In this document: positions 44,287 through 53,575 of the stretch, piece by piece | How the letters are laid out: every line of letters begins with the position of its first letter | Numbering within the stretch: the stretch's first letter is position 1 | Assembly (NCBI GenBank): GCA_904377845.1 | Contig: CAJFGR010000012.1 | Location: forward strand, 1-64,000 | Source of the DNA: an uncultured Ruminococcus sp. | GTDB lineage: Bacteria > Bacillota > Clostridia > Lachnospirales > Lachnospiraceae | DNA: 64,000 bases | Reading direction: 5' to 3' | Position numbers and translations under genes: made by a program | The notes under the pieces: generated by a model | Told to the model about the DNA's origin: nothing | Seen by the model: only the letters and a program-made list of their open reading frames with translations | Databases searched by the model: none

Positions 44287-45594
44287 GTGACCTATAGAGA
44301 AGCAAGGGTATATTTGGACGAAATGTCGAAATACGGAAGTGTACTTGGCTTGGAGACGATTCGAGGTCTGTTGCGTGAACTTGGGAATCCCCAGGATGAT
44401 TTGAAGTTCATACATATTGCAGGAACGAATGGCAAGGGATCTGTGCTTGCATACACTTCGATGATATTGAGTGAGGCAGGATACAGGATCGGGCGGTATG
44501 TTTCACCGACAGTGGTTTCCTATCTGGAGCGGATACAGGTTGACGCGAAATGGATATCAGAAGAGAAATTCGCTGAACTGACAGAGAGAGTAAGAAACGC
44601 TATTGCCCGGCTTGAAGCTGCGGGGAAGAATCCCCCCACGGTCTTTGAGATAGAGACGGCAATAGCTTTTTTATATTTTAAGGAAATGAAATGTGATCTG
44701 GTGGTGCTGGAAGCCGGGCTTGGCGGCAAACTGGATGCAACGAATATCATCCGGAATACAGTCTGCGCGGTCTTCGCCAGCATCAGCCGGGATCATCTGG
44801 GCATCCTCGGAAATACGCTCGCGGAAATTGCGGAGAACAAAGCCGGCATCATAAAGCCCGGCTGTACGGTGGTTTCAGCACGGCAGCCAGACAGCGTGGC
44901 CGGCATTTTAAAAAGGCGGGCAGAGAAATACGGCTGCAGCTATGTGCAGGCGGAACCGGAGCTTGCAGAGGTGGAAAAGGAAGATTATCACGGAATGTAT
45001 TTTTCCTATAAAGAATTCCGATCGCTGCATACGGTCATGACGGGAAAGAACCAGATCGGAAATGCGGCAGCTGCGCTGGAAGTGATCCGCACTCTCCGGA
45101 AAGCAGGTTATAAAATTACGGACAACGCCGTAAAGAGAGGGATGGAGCGGACGCAGTGGCCGGGAAGGTTCAGCTGCATCGGAGAAACTCCTGTATTTAT
45201 TCTGGACGGAGCCCATAACGAAGATGCCGCGCTTAAGCTCAGGGAGTCTGTGGAAGCATATTTTCCCGGCCGCAGGCTGATCGGTATTATGGGAGTATTT
45301 AAGGATAAAGAGTATGAGAAGATAGCACAGACTATGGGCACGCTTATGTCGGTGGTCTATACAGTGGATCTTCCGGATGAAAAGAGAGGACTTCCGTCCG
45401 AAGAGCTTGCGGAGGTGCTGGGGAAATACTGCCCCTGTGTGAAACGGCCGGACGTATCCGGGCGTCAGGAGATGGTGGACTGTGCGGTCCAGGCCGCGCT
45501 TTCAGAGGCGGGGAAGGAAGATGTGATCATTGCATTCGGTTCTCTGTCCTATCTCCATTGGGTGAAAGATGCATATGACAAAGCCGTCTGGTAA
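44287..45594 (+). CDS. folC: Folylpolyglutamate synthase / dihydrofolate synthase
   Basis: A 435-residue ligase that adds glutamate to dihydropteroate or folates. The GTG start at 44287 follows AAAGGAAACG. The P-loop GTNGKGSV is near residues 42-49, the glutamate/Mg motif region VLEAGLGGKLDATNI near 139-153, and the Mur-ligase C-terminal domain starts near 300 with FILDGAHNEDAALKL. It is the first gene of the operon folC-folE-HD-folP-folBK, expressed from the promoter at 44159. Confidence 0.95.
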   Translation: MTYREARVYLDEMSKYGSVLGLETIRGLLRELGNPQDDLKFIHIAGTNGKGSVLAYTSMILSEAGYRIGRYVSPTVVSYLERIQVDAKWISEEKFAELTERVRNAIARLEAAGKNPPTVFEIETAIAFLYFKEMKCDLVVLEAGLGGKLDATNIIRNTVCAVFASISRDHLGILGNTLAEIAENKAGIIKPGCTVVSARQPDSVAGILKRRAEKYGCSYVQAEPELAEVEKEDYHGMYFSYKEFRSLHTVMTGKNQIGNAAAALEVIRTLRKAGYKITDNAVKRGMERTQWPGRFSCIGETPVFILDGAHNEDAALKLRESVEAYFPGRRLIGIMGVFKDKEYEKIAQTMGTLMSVVYTVDLPDEKRGLPSEELAEVLGKYCPCVKRPDVSGRQEMVDCAVQAALSEAGKEDVIIAFGSLSYLHWVKDAYDKAVW

Positions 45595-45630
45595 ACAGTA
45601 CATTACATGAACAGAAAAGAGGAGTAAGAG

Positions 45631-46200
45631 ATGATCGATCATGGGAAGATAGAACAGGCCGTGAGACTTTTTCTTGAGGGAATCGGAGAGGACGTCTCCC
45701 GGGAGGGATTAAAAGATACGCCGGACCGTATTGCAAGGATGTGTGAAGAGCTGTACAGCGGTATGGAAGAGGATGCAGCGGTACATCTGTCAAAGACTTT
45801 TTCCGTTGACAGCAGCGAGATGGTAATAGAAAGAGATATTACGTTCTACTCCACGTGTGAGCATCATGTCCTGCCGTTTTACGGGAAAGCGCACATTGCC
45901 TACATTCCGGACGGAAAGGTTGTGGGCTTAAGCAAACTTGCAAGAACAGTGGAAGTATTCGCCAGAAGACTGCAGCTGCAGGAGCAGCTTACAGGTCAGA
46001 TCGCGGACGCACTGATGGAATATATGCAGCCTAAAGGCGCGCTTGTGATGGTTGAAGCAGAACATATGTGTATGACCATGCGCGGGATTAAAAAGCCCGG
46101 CAGCAGGACGGTGACGATGGCGAAGCGGGGCGTGTTTGAGAGTGATCCGGCTCTGGAGGAGCGGTTCTTCCGCCTGATGAATGCGGGAACTGAAAAATAA
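45631..46200 (+). CDS. folE: GTP cyclohydrolase I
   Basis: A 189-residue enzyme converting GTP to 7,8-dihydroneopterin triphosphate, the first step of folate synthesis. The zinc site is visible in [20 protein letters not shown] near residues 73-92, with the later cysteine and histidine in [19 protein letters not shown]. The [20 protein letters not shown] helix is conserved. Length is normal. The ATG follows AGAGGAGTAAGAG. It lies 36 bases after folC and 31 before an HD hydrolase gene. Confidence 0.97.
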   Translation: MIDHGKIEQAVRLFLEGIGEDVSREGLKDTPDRIARMCEELYSGMEEDAAVHLSKTFSVDSSEMVIERDITFYSTCEHHVLPFYGKAHIAYIPDGKVVGLSKLARTVEVFARRLQLQEQLTGQIADALMEYMQPKGALVMVEAEHMCMTMRGIKKPGSRTVTMAKRGVFESDPALEERFFRLMNAGTEK

Positions 46201-46231
46201 TTTCCAGACGGATGAAGCGGGAGAATAAATT

Positions 46232-46732
46232 ATGGATAAGATGAAACGTCTGAACGCAATTCTATGCCATCCACTGTACCGCAGATGTTATGGGCGTCTG
46301 GAAGAGCTTGAAAGAGACAGGATCTTCTGCTGTCATCAGATGCCCCATCTGCTGGATGTGGCAAGGATCGCATATATTTTAAATATGGAACAGGATCTCG
46401 GGCTTGAGAAGGAAGTAATCTATGCGGCCTCTATTCTCCACGATATCGGAAAATATGCCCAGTATGAGGACGGAACACCCCACGAACAGTCGGGAGAGAA
46501 GATTGCCTCCGAGATACTGGATTCGCTTCCCGATGGGGAGACGTTTTCAGAGGAGGAAAAACGCATGATCCTGACAGCTATCCGCGGGCACCGGAAGCTT
46601 AGGGCGGATGCGGAGCCGCTTGAAAGGCTTCTCTATACAAGCGACAAGGCTTCACGGATGTGTTTTGCCTGTCCGGCAGAAGCCGAATGTGACTGGAGCT
46701 CGGAGAAGAAAAATATGGAATTAAAAATATAG
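46232..46732 (+). CDS. HD-domain phosphohydrolase in the folate operon
   Basis: A 166-residue HD-superfamily protein. The metal motif is visible as His in CHQMPHLLDVARI, the HD pair in ASILHDIGKYAQYED near residues 70-84 and HEQSG shortly after. The C-terminus carries three cysteines (CFACPAEAEC) that may bind metal. The gene sits between folE and folP with the same spacing as its neighbours. Folate synthesis needs removal of pyrophosphate from dihydroneopterin triphosphate, and no Nudix gene is present, so this hydrolase is a candidate for that step. That is inference from context. Confidence 0.85.
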   Translation: MDKMKRLNAILCHPLYRRCYGRLEELERDRIFCCHQMPHLLDVARIAYILNMEQDLGLEKEVIYAASILHDIGKYAQYEDGTPHEQSGEKIASEILDSLPDGETFSEEEKRMILTAIRGHRKLRADAEPLERLLYTSDKASRMCFACPAEAECDWSSEKKNMELKI

Positions 46733-46797
46733 ATATAAAATAAAGATCTGTCATCAGCTTTTGAATGGTAAGGATCGAAAACAGGGAGACTAGAGTT

Positions 46798-47613
46798 ATG
46801 AGAATAGGCAGCAGGGAATTTGACACAGAACATCAGACATACATTATGGGAATCCTGAACGTAACGCCGGACTCTTTCTCGGACGGCGGGAAGTACAGCC
46901 GGATTGATGCGGCGCTCACCCATGCGGAGGAGATGATCCGCGACGGGGCGGACATCATCGATGTGGGCGGAGAGTCCACACGCCCGGGACATCAGCAGAT
47001 CACAGATGAGGAAGAGATCGAAAGGGTCGCGCCGGTCATAGAAACCTTAAAAACGCGCTTTGATACACCGATTTCTGTGGATACATACAAGAGCGCTGTG
47101 GCACGGGAAGCATTGAAAGCGGGTGCAGATCTGGTCAATGATATCTGGGGACTGAAATACGATCCGCAGATGGCGGGGCTTATTGCAGAAAGCGGCGCGA
47201 CCTGTTGTCTGATGCACAACCGGGACAATACAGATTACGGACAGTTTATCCCGGAATTTCTGGATGATATGAGAGAGTGCGTAAGACTGGCGGATGTGGC
47301 GGGCATTTCGCGGAATAAGATCATTCTTGATCCGGGAGTGGGATTCGGCAAAACATATGAGATGAATCTGGAGATTATCAGCCGGCTTGAAGTGATGCAT
47401 GAGCTGGGACTTCCGCTCCTGCTCGGGACTTCAAGAAAATCCGTGATCGGGCTGACGCTTGAGCTGCCGCCGAAAGAGCGGGAAGAAGGGACACTTGTAA
47501 CTACGGTCTACGGGGTACAGAAAGGATGCGCCTTTGTACGGGTGCACGATGTGGAGAAAAACAAGAGAGCGGTCAAGATGACCCGGGCACTGATGGAGCA
47601 TCGTTTAATATAG
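46798..47613 (+). CDS. folP: Dihydropteroate synthase
   Basis: A 271-residue TIM-barrel enzyme joining 6-hydroxymethyl-dihydropterin diphosphate to p-aminobenzoate; it is the sulfonamide target. The start ATG 46798 follows CAGGGAGACTAGAGTT; a frame from 46765 is open but unsupported. Signatures are MGILNVTPDSFSDGGKY, VGGESTRPGHQ and LDPGVGFGKTYEMN, and the C-terminus has VRVHDVEKNKRAV. Length is normal. It is the fourth gene of the folate operon. Confidence 0.96.
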   Translation: MRIGSREFDTEHQTYIMGILNVTPDSFSDGGKYSRIDAALTHAEEMIRDGADIIDVGGESTRPGHQQITDEEEIERVAPVIETLKTRFDTPISVDTYKSAVAREALKAGADLVNDIWGLKYDPQMAGLIAESGATCCLMHNRDNTDYGQFIPEFLDDMRECVRLADVAGISRNKIILDPGVGFGKTYEMNLEIISRLEVMHELGLPLLLGTSRKSVIGLTLELPPKEREEGTLVTTVYGVQKGCAFVRVHDVEKNKRAVKMTRALMEHRLI

Positions 47614-47667
47614 TTTGATCGGTCGGATCAAACAGTACAGACAGCAGGAATGGGAAAGGATAGAAGA

Positions 47668-48480
47668 ATGGATAAAATAAAGATCAAGGATCTGGAAGTA
47701 TTTGCAAATCATGGCGTTTTCCCCGAGGAGAACACGCTGGGACAGAAATTTATCGTGTCTGCCGATCTGTACACGGATACGAGAAAAGCGGGAAAGACAG
47801 ACGATCTGACCGCTTCTATCCATTATGGAGAGGTCAGTGCATTCATTGAAATGTGGCTGAAAAAGCATACGTACAAGCTTCTGGAAAGCGCGGCGGAGAA
47901 TCTGGCGGAAGAGCTCCTTCTGAAATATCCGGGCATGAGGGCGATCCGGCTGGAGATCAAGAAACCTTGGGCGCCGATCCGGCTTCCCCTTAAGACCGTG
48001 AGCGTGGAGATCGAGCGGGCGAAGCATACCGCATATATTGCCATGGGCTCTAATATGGGCGACCGGAAGAAGTATATCAAAGACGCAGTGAAAATGCTGG
48101 ATTCCGTCAGGGGATGTACGGTAAAGAAAGTATCGGATCTGATTGAGACGCCTCCCTACGGCGTGACGGATCAGGACGATTTCCTCAACGGCTGTCTGGA
48201 GCTTGAGACGCTCCTGACGCCCCGGGAACTTTTGGGTGAGCTGAACCAGATCGAGGCGGAAGCGGGCCGTGAGCGCATTGTTCATTGGGGACCGCGGACG
48301 CTGGATCTGGATATCATTTTCTATGACGATATAACCGTTCAGGAAAAAGACTTGTGCATCCCCCATGTGGAGATGCACAAGAGAAAATTTGTGCTGGAGC
48401 CTCTGGCGCAGATCGCTCCGTACAAACGGCATCCGGTGTACGGAAAGACTGTGACTGAGATGCTGGGAGAGCTGGAATAG
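47668..48480 (+). CDS. folBK: Bifunctional dihydroneopterin aldolase / HPPK
   Basis: A 270-residue fusion. Residues 1-118 are FolB (DLEVFANHGVFPEENTLGQK, YGEVS, LEIKKPWAPIRLP), which cleaves dihydroneopterin to 6-hydroxymethyl-dihydropterin. Residues about 120-270 are FolK (AYIAMGSNMGDRKKYI, GVTDQDDFLNG, GPRTLDLDIIFYDD, IPHVEMHKRKFVLEPLAQIAP), which pyrophosphorylates that product. The start is ATG 47668 behind GGGAAAGGATAGAAG. The fusion is common in Clostridia. It ends the folate operon, and a terminator follows eight bases after the stop. Confidence 0.95.
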   Translation: MDKIKIKDLEVFANHGVFPEENTLGQKFIVSADLYTDTRKAGKTDDLTASIHYGEVSAFIEMWLKKHTYKLLESAAENLAEELLLKYPGMRAIRLEIKKPWAPIRLPLKTVSVEIERAKHTAYIAMGSNMGDRKKYIKDAVKMLDSVRGCTVKKVSDLIETPPYGVTDQDDFLNGCLELETLLTPRELLGELNQIEAEAGRERIVHWGPRTLDLDIIFYDDITVQEKDLCIPHVEMHKRKFVLEPLAQIAPYKRHPVYGKTVTEMLGELE

Positions 48481-48487
48481 TTGAGAT

Positions 48488-48534
48488 ATAGCCGGAATCA
48501 CAGAAATATCTGCTGTGAACCGGCTATCTTATTT
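48488..48534. terminator. Terminator of the folate operon
   Basis: ATAGCCGGAATCACAG (48488-48503) pairs with CTGTGAACCGGCTAT (48513-48527), one asymmetric mismatch, then CTTATTTTATT. It lies between convergent folBK and the DUF4179 gene and may serve both. Confidence 0.85.
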
Positions 48535-49943
48535 TATTCCTTTACTTTCACATATAGTTCAGGCGTATCCGCAGCAGCAACTCCGATGTTGAAATACTGC
48601 ATATACGCGCTGTCCAGACAGTCATTGTCTGCAACATAGACGGAGGTACATTCAATCTCTTCTCCGGGCTGAATGGTGGTAAACAGTTCGTCTGTCCCTC
48701 CATTATTCGGAGCACTCTGATAGAATGGGAAGCCGTCGGTTGTAAGTCTTTTCCGGCTTTCCTGCGCCGGGAAGGATTTATCCCGGGGATCAGAAAGTGT
48801 GTAAGTCCCGTCGCCATTTTCATCGAGATGCCGCAGGAAAGGAGAGAGATAGGCGTCCTGTGCCGTGTCTCCGGTATTGCGGATCTTTGTTGTCACGATG
48901 ATGAAAGAGGCTTCCGCGCTTTCCGTCTCCCGACTGTCTGCGCCTGTAAAACGTTCGTGGGGCTTTAAAGAACCGTCTTCATTCACATATTCCGTCAGTG
49001 ACGAATAGGTGTCCCGTATAAAATTCTCTTTCGGGAATTCATCCGGGGGCAGGGTATCAGTGACCTGGATATCAACAGCCTGATACTCGATTCCTTGATC
49101 GTATATAGTGTCATCGATCTTCATCACGTCATTCAGCCCGCGGATGGAATCATCAGTGATGCCGGAGGATGCTTTTTTAATTTCAGCGTCAATCCGTTGA
49201 TTTTCCTCGTTTATTGCAGCAATCTCTTCTTCTGTCGGATAGGGGACCGTGGTATCGAGGACTTCGATGTCCAGCCCTTCCGCAACTCTCACTGCTTCAT
49301 CATCTGCCAGGCAGGGACCGCTCAGCCATACATGTACAGCATAACCCCATTCCTCGTTGAATACAAAGATGTCCTGTATGGTTTCTTCACTGTCGATATA
49401 GTCTCCATCATTAGAGAAAATATCTATGCTCATCCCCTGAATATCGACTGACTCAATAAGACTGTCTTCGTTAAATATGGGGAGCGGATTATCCTGTGTC
49501 TGAGACATCTTGTAGAGCTCGGATGCATTGTACGGGATGACCGACATGGCGCCTTCTGTCTCCTCGTTGTACCACCGGCCCTCTTCCTGATAGACATACC
49601 CTTCCGGAATATAACCCGGCGTAACCCGGATCTCATGCGCTTCTTTTTCTGAAGGGTCAATATTGAGAGCATATGTGAGTTTATCATCTTTCTGTGTGAG
49701 CTGCGCACTGAAGAACTGTCCCGCCGCGTAGACCGTCACTCCAAGACCTGCGATCAGGGCGGCCGCTGCAGCGATCGTCACCCATGCCTTTTTCCTTCGT
49801 TTATGAACTCTGCGGGATCTGTTCTCGTCTGTGAGCCCGAGATTCCGATAGGTGTCGTTGATCTTCTGCTCGACAGGATCAGGAATTTCTATATTGCTCT
49901 TTAAGATCCGTTCCATTTCTTCCTGTGAATAGATCCGTTTCAT
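48534..49943 (-). CDS. DUF4179 protein, probable membrane anti-sigma factor
   Basis: A 469-residue protein. The N-terminal cytosolic part (MKRIYSQEEMERILKSN...) with RRVHKRRKKAWVTIAAAAALIAGLG leads into one transmembrane helix near residues 54-72. The rest is extracytoplasmic and acidic, with DUF4179-type beta-rich segments. Proteins of this kind in Clostridia are encoded directly after ECF sigma factors and hold them at the membrane. Here the sigma gene immediately upstream is deleted to a remnant, so the anti-sigma factor has no intact local partner. The ATG follows GAAAGGAGGACGAATT. Confidence 0.82.
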   Translation of the reverse strand: MKRIYSQEEMERILKSNIEIPDPVEQKINDTYRNLGLTDENRSRRVHKRRKKAWVTIAAAAALIAGLGVTVYAAGQFFSAQLTQKDDKLTYALNIDPSEKEAHEIRVTPGYIPEGYVYQEEGRWYNEETEGAMSVIPYNASELYKMSQTQDNPLPIFNEDSLIESVDIQGMSIDIFSNDGDYIDSEETIQDIFVFNEEWGYAVHVWLSGPCLADDEAVRVAEGLDIEVLDTTVPYPTEEEIAAINEENQRIDAEIKKASSGITDDSIRGLNDVMKIDDTIYDQGIEYQAVDIQVTDTLPPDEFPKENFIRDTYSSLTEYVNEDGSLKPHERFTGADSRETESAEASFIIVTTKIRNTGDTAQDAYLSPFLRHLDENGDGTYTLSDPRDKSFPAQESRKRLTTDGFPFYQSAPNNGGTDELFTTIQPGEEIECTSVYVADNDCLDSAYMQYFNIGVAAADTPELYVKVKE

Positions 49944-50173
49944 AATTCGTCCTCCTTTCTAATTCTGATGAACGGCTTACTTCTCCATATTCCGGGAAGT
50001 CGCTGACCGGATGTTCCCGCTTGTTCTTCCGGATGATATCGATGCATTTGTTGATCAGGATACGGGGCATCCATGTGCGGAAATATTCAGCCTCTTGCCT
50101 GGGCATCACCCTGCTGCGCTTTTATGACAAGATATTTCAGAGAGATCCCCTCCTTTCTTTCTGCCGGGTACAT
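49944..50173 (-). pseudogene. Remnant of an ECF-type sigma factor gene
   Basis: Two pieces of a sigma-70 family factor can be read leftwards: an N-terminal LKYLVIKAQQGDAQA and, in another frame after a junction near 50094, EAEYFRTWMPRILINKCIDIIRKNKRE, the end of region 2. About 45 residues of region 2 are missing between them. The whole of region 4 is absent: the sequence passes from a Pro-Glu-Tyr-rich linker directly into the DUF4179 binding site. No functional sigma factor can be made. The 310 bases up to the hydrogenase gene hold otherwise only a TGTAACTGTTACA palindrome near 50229. Confidence 0.75.
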
Positions 50174-50421
50174 AGGATGCTTCCTCCTCTCCGGTATCGG
50201 TTGTGAAACTGCGGCACCGCATTTGTTATCTGTAACTGTTACATACATTAGACGAAATAAGAGGTTAAAAAGTTTCATGCTAAACTGTTATATTTTATCA
50301 TGCTTTATAAATGAATTGTGTGGATATTCAAGTGCTCCTCTGGTAAAATATTGACAATAGAGAAAAATACTCAATTATGAGAGATGTGTATGGAAAAAGA
50401 AAATGACAGGAGGGTAACAGA

Positions 50422-52131
50422 ATGCAGGTCATTGATTTTAAAGATGCCAGATGCCGCCACTGCTACAAATGTGTCCGCCACTGTGCAGTGAAAGCCATAT
50501 CGGTTCGGGATGAGCAGGCACGTATCATGGTGGATCACTGTATCAACTGCGGCCGCTGTCTTGAAGTCTGTCCCCAGAATGCAAAGACATTTGCAAGCGA
50601 CATGGAGCGGGTGAAAGGTTATCTGGGACAGGGAGATAAGACGATCATATCCATTGCTCCGTCCTATGCCGGGGTGCTTGATTTTGACCGGCCCGGTCAG
50701 ATCGTGGACGCCCTGCAGAAACTTGGATTTTATGAGGTGAGGGAGACGGCGGAGGGGGCCGCCCTTGTGACCAATGAATATAAAAAACTGGTTCGGGAGC
50801 AGAAGATGCCCAATATCATTACCACCTGCTGTCCCAGCGTAAATGACCTGATCGAGAAGTACTATCCGGACTGTGCGAAGCTGATGGCGCCAGTGGTCTC
50901 CCCTATGATCGCTCACGGACGTTACATTAAGAAGCTGTACGGCCCGGATGTGAAAGTTGTCTTTCTCGGGCCCTGTATTGCGAAGAAGCAGGAGGCCATC
51001 GGAGACGAGAGAGTAAGGGGAGCAATCGATGCGATCCTGACCTTTGAGGAGCTGGCCCTGTGGCTGAAAGAGTCGGGGATCGATCTTCATTCCTGTGAGG
51101 ATAAGCCGATGGGCAATCCGGACCCGAAGATCAACCGCCTGTACCCTGTGAGCGGCGGCGTGATCCAGTCAGTGATCACAGAGGAGGACGCGGACGGTTA
51201 TCACAAGGTATTTGTAGACGGACTGGAAAATTGTATGGAAATGCTGGAATGTCTGAGAAAAGGAGAGCTGGACCACTGCTTTATCGAGGCAAACGTGTGT
51301 GAGGGAGGATGCGCGAAAGGCCCGGCATCCGCGCACTGGAATACATCCTATGTGAAGACAAAAGTAAAGATCGAAACTGTAGTTTCTTACAAAGCTGCCC
51401 GGGATCTGCCGGACATGAGCGGGGAGGAGATGTATAAGAAGTTCGGCGACCGCAGTATTTCCGACCTGCAGCCGTCCGAGGAGCAGATCACAAGGATCCT
51501 GCGCTCCACCGGGAAATATACGCCGGAAGATGAATTAAATTGTGGCGCCTGTGGGTATTCTACCTGCCGGGAAAAAGCTGTCGCTGTATTTCAGGGGAAG
51601 GCGGAGCTGTCTATGTGTATGCCTTATGCACTGGCGCAGGCAGAGTCCATGTCCAACGTGGTTCTTGACGTGACTCCGAATATGATCTTTGTCATCGGAA
51701 ATGATATGAAGATCCTGGACTGTAACGGGAAAGGGCAGGAGCTGCTCGGCGTGGGACACGAGGAAGCGGTCCAGAGATATATTTTTGAATTTATTGAGAC
51801 TGAGGACATAGAAAATGTTCTGCTGACAAGAGAGCCTGTTCTGCGCAAAAAGGTGAAACTGAATAAAGGAACTATTGTCGTGGAAGAGACGATCGTATAC
51901 ATAGAGAAACTGGACGCGGTCCTTGTCATGTTCCGGGATGTTACGCGGGAGGAAAAAGTGAAAGAGCAGCGTTACAACCTGAAAGTTGAGACTGTGGAGA
52001 TGGCACAGAAGGTCATCGAGAAGCAGATGATGGTGGCACAGGAGATCGCGGGACTTCTCGGAGAGACGACCGCGGAGACAAAAGTGACCCTTACAAAGCT
52101 GAGAGATTCGATCCTGAATGATGAAGAATAG
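50422..52131 (+). CDS. Sensory [FeFe]-hydrogenase-like protein with PAS domain (HydS/HfsB type)
   Basis: A 569-residue protein. Two N-terminal ferredoxin motifs (CRHCYKCVRHC near 11-21, CINCGRCLEVCP near 48-59) precede a hydrogenase H-cluster domain with TTCCPSV near 134, GPCIAKKQE near 183 and VCEGGCAKGP near 291, so all cluster cysteines are kept. A further Fe-S motif (NCGACGYSTC, near 373) and a PAS domain (about 405-510) with a C-terminal helix follow. The layout matches group C sensory hydrogenases, thought to sense hydrogen and control other hydrogenases. The next gene is a SpoIIE-type phosphatase, as in the hfs loci of thermophilic Clostridia. Confidence 0.88.
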   Translation: MQVIDFKDARCRHCYKCVRHCAVKAISVRDEQARIMVDHCINCGRCLEVCPQNAKTFASDMERVKGYLGQGDKTIISIAPSYAGVLDFDRPGQIVDALQKLGFYEVRETAEGAALVTNEYKKLVREQKMPNIITTCCPSVNDLIEKYYPDCAKLMAPVVSPMIAHGRYIKKLYGPDVKVVFLGPCIAKKQEAIGDERVRGAIDAILTFEELALWLKESGIDLHSCEDKPMGNPDPKINRLYPVSGGVIQSVITEEDADGYHKVFVDGLENCMEMLECLRKGELDHCFIEANVCEGGCAKGPASAHWNTSYVKTKVKIETVVSYKAARDLPDMSGEEMYKKFGDRSISDLQPSEEQITRILRSTGKYTPEDELNCGACGYSTCREKAVAVFQGKAELSMCMPYALAQAESMSNVVLDVTPNMIFVIGNDMKILDCNGKGQELLGVGHEEAVQRYIFEFIETEDIENVLLTREPVLRKKVKLNKGTIVVEETIVYIEKLDAVLVMFRDVTREEKVKEQRYNLKVETVEMAQKVIEKQMMVAQEIAGLLGETTAETKVTLTKLRDSILNDEE

Positions 52132-52199
52132 CGCTGTAGAGATACAGAAGATATGGCAGATAGTGCAGACGGTATGGCGTGGAAGAGAGGTGGAAGTAT

Positions 52200-53378
52200 A
52201 TGGCAGGCGTGAGCATTGATGTGGCGTGGAAGAGTCTGAATAAATATAAGGAAGAATTGTGCGGTGACAAGGTGGAAATCCTGAAGACAGAGGATTCGGA
52301 TATCCTGATCCTTGCCGACGGCATGGGAAGCGGTGTGAAGGCGAATATACTGGCAACGTTGACATCTAAGATTCTCGGTACCATGCTTCAGGAGGGCGCA
52401 CAGATCGAATCCTGCGTAGAGACGATCGCAAAGACCCTTCCTGTCTGCAAGGTGAGAAAAGTGGCCTATGCGACATTCTCCATCCTGCAGATCTTCCATA
52501 ATGGAAATGCCTATCTCGCGGAATTTGACAATCCGTCCTGCGTATTCATCCGCGACGGAAAAATCGTCAGCTATCCATTTGAGATGCGCGAGATCGGCGG
52601 AAAGAAAATCCATGAATACCGATTCGCAGTAAAGAAGAATGACTGCTTTGTGCTGATGAGTGACGGAGTCATCTATGCCGGTGCAGGCTCAATCCTGAAC
52701 CTGCAGGGCTGGACGTGGGACGCTATGGCAGAGTATACGCTCAAATGTACGAAAAAGACCCTTTCTGCCTCGAGGCTGGCAGTTATGCTGAGCCAGGCCT
52801 GCGACGAGCTGTATGAGGAGAAACCAGGAGATGACACGACGGTAGTAGTGGCGAGAGTGATCGAGCGCCGGGTGGTCAATATATTTACCGGACCGCCGAA
52901 AAACAAAGAGGACGATGAGCGTCTGATGCATGACTTTATGCATTCGGAAGGAAAGAAAGTAGTGGCAGGCGGGACAAGTGCAAATATTGCTGCGCGGGTG
53001 CTCGGCAGAGAGATCACGACGAAAGTTGACAGCCGGAATCCTGATGTGCCGCCCATGGCGGTGATCGAAGGGATCGACCTTGTGACAGAAGGAGTGCTGA
53101 CTCTGGGGAAGAGTCTGAAACTACTGAAAAAATATGCAAGAGATGAATTTGACGAAGAATTTTTCGACGAACTGGATGCAGATAACGGTGCGTCCCGGCT
53201 GGCAAAACTTCTCATCGAAGAGTGTACAGAGCTGAACCTCTTCGTCGGAACAGCCATAAATGAAGCACATAAAGAATCCGAGCTGAATTTTGACCTGAGT
53301 ATGAGACAGAACCTGGTAGATCAGCTCATACAGACAGCAGAAAAGCTGGAGAAACACGTAAAAGTAAAGTATTATTGA
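52200..53378 (+). CDS. SpoIIE-family protein phosphatase paired with the hydrogenase sensor
   Basis: A 392-residue PP2C-like serine phosphatase starting at ATG 52200 behind GAGAGGTGGAAGT. The metal-binding aspartates are visible in LILADGMGSG near residues 36-45, VLMSDGVIYAG near 152-162 and PGDDTTVVVARV near 206-217. About 170 further residues form an acidic helical region unlike typical stage-II phosphatases. The gene is 68 bases after the PAS-hydrogenase, matching HfsA/HfsB-like pairs in which a redox or hydrogen signal modulates a phosphatase. The target, probably a phosphorylated regulator, is not in the window. Confidence 0.88.
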   Translation: MAGVSIDVAWKSLNKYKEELCGDKVEILKTEDSDILILADGMGSGVKANILATLTSKILGTMLQEGAQIESCVETIAKTLPVCKVRKVAYATFSILQIFHNGNAYLAEFDNPSCVFIRDGKIVSYPFEMREIGGKKIHEYRFAVKKNDCFVLMSDGVIYAGAGSILNLQGWTWDAMAEYTLKCTKKTLSASRLAVMLSQACDELYEEKPGDDTTVVVARVIERRVVNIFTGPPKNKEDDERLMHDFMHSEGKKVVAGGTSANIAARVLGREITTKVDSRNPDVPPMAVIEGIDLVTEGVLTLGKSLKLLKKYARDEFDEEFFDELDADNGASRLAKLLIEECTELNLFVGTAINEAHKESELNFDLSMRQNLVDQLIQTAEKLEKHVKVKYY

Positions 53379-53575
53379 AATTTATTTTTCAGGCAGAAAA
53401 AGCGTCCGCCGGGAGGCATATACCGTTCATCTCACACAGATATCTCCAACCTATTCCCGTCTGTTTTCGGACCCCATAAAATCATCCAGTCTCCCCGGCA
53501 AACATGAATATTACACTGGACGTAGCCTTTTATTCGGTGTAGAATTATAGCATATTAAAGAAAGGAGATAACATT

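Noticed and set aside
47605-48501. 298-codon reverse frame opposite folBK
   Set aside because: It is the antisense shadow of the FolB-FolK fusion, which has clear family motifs and operon context.
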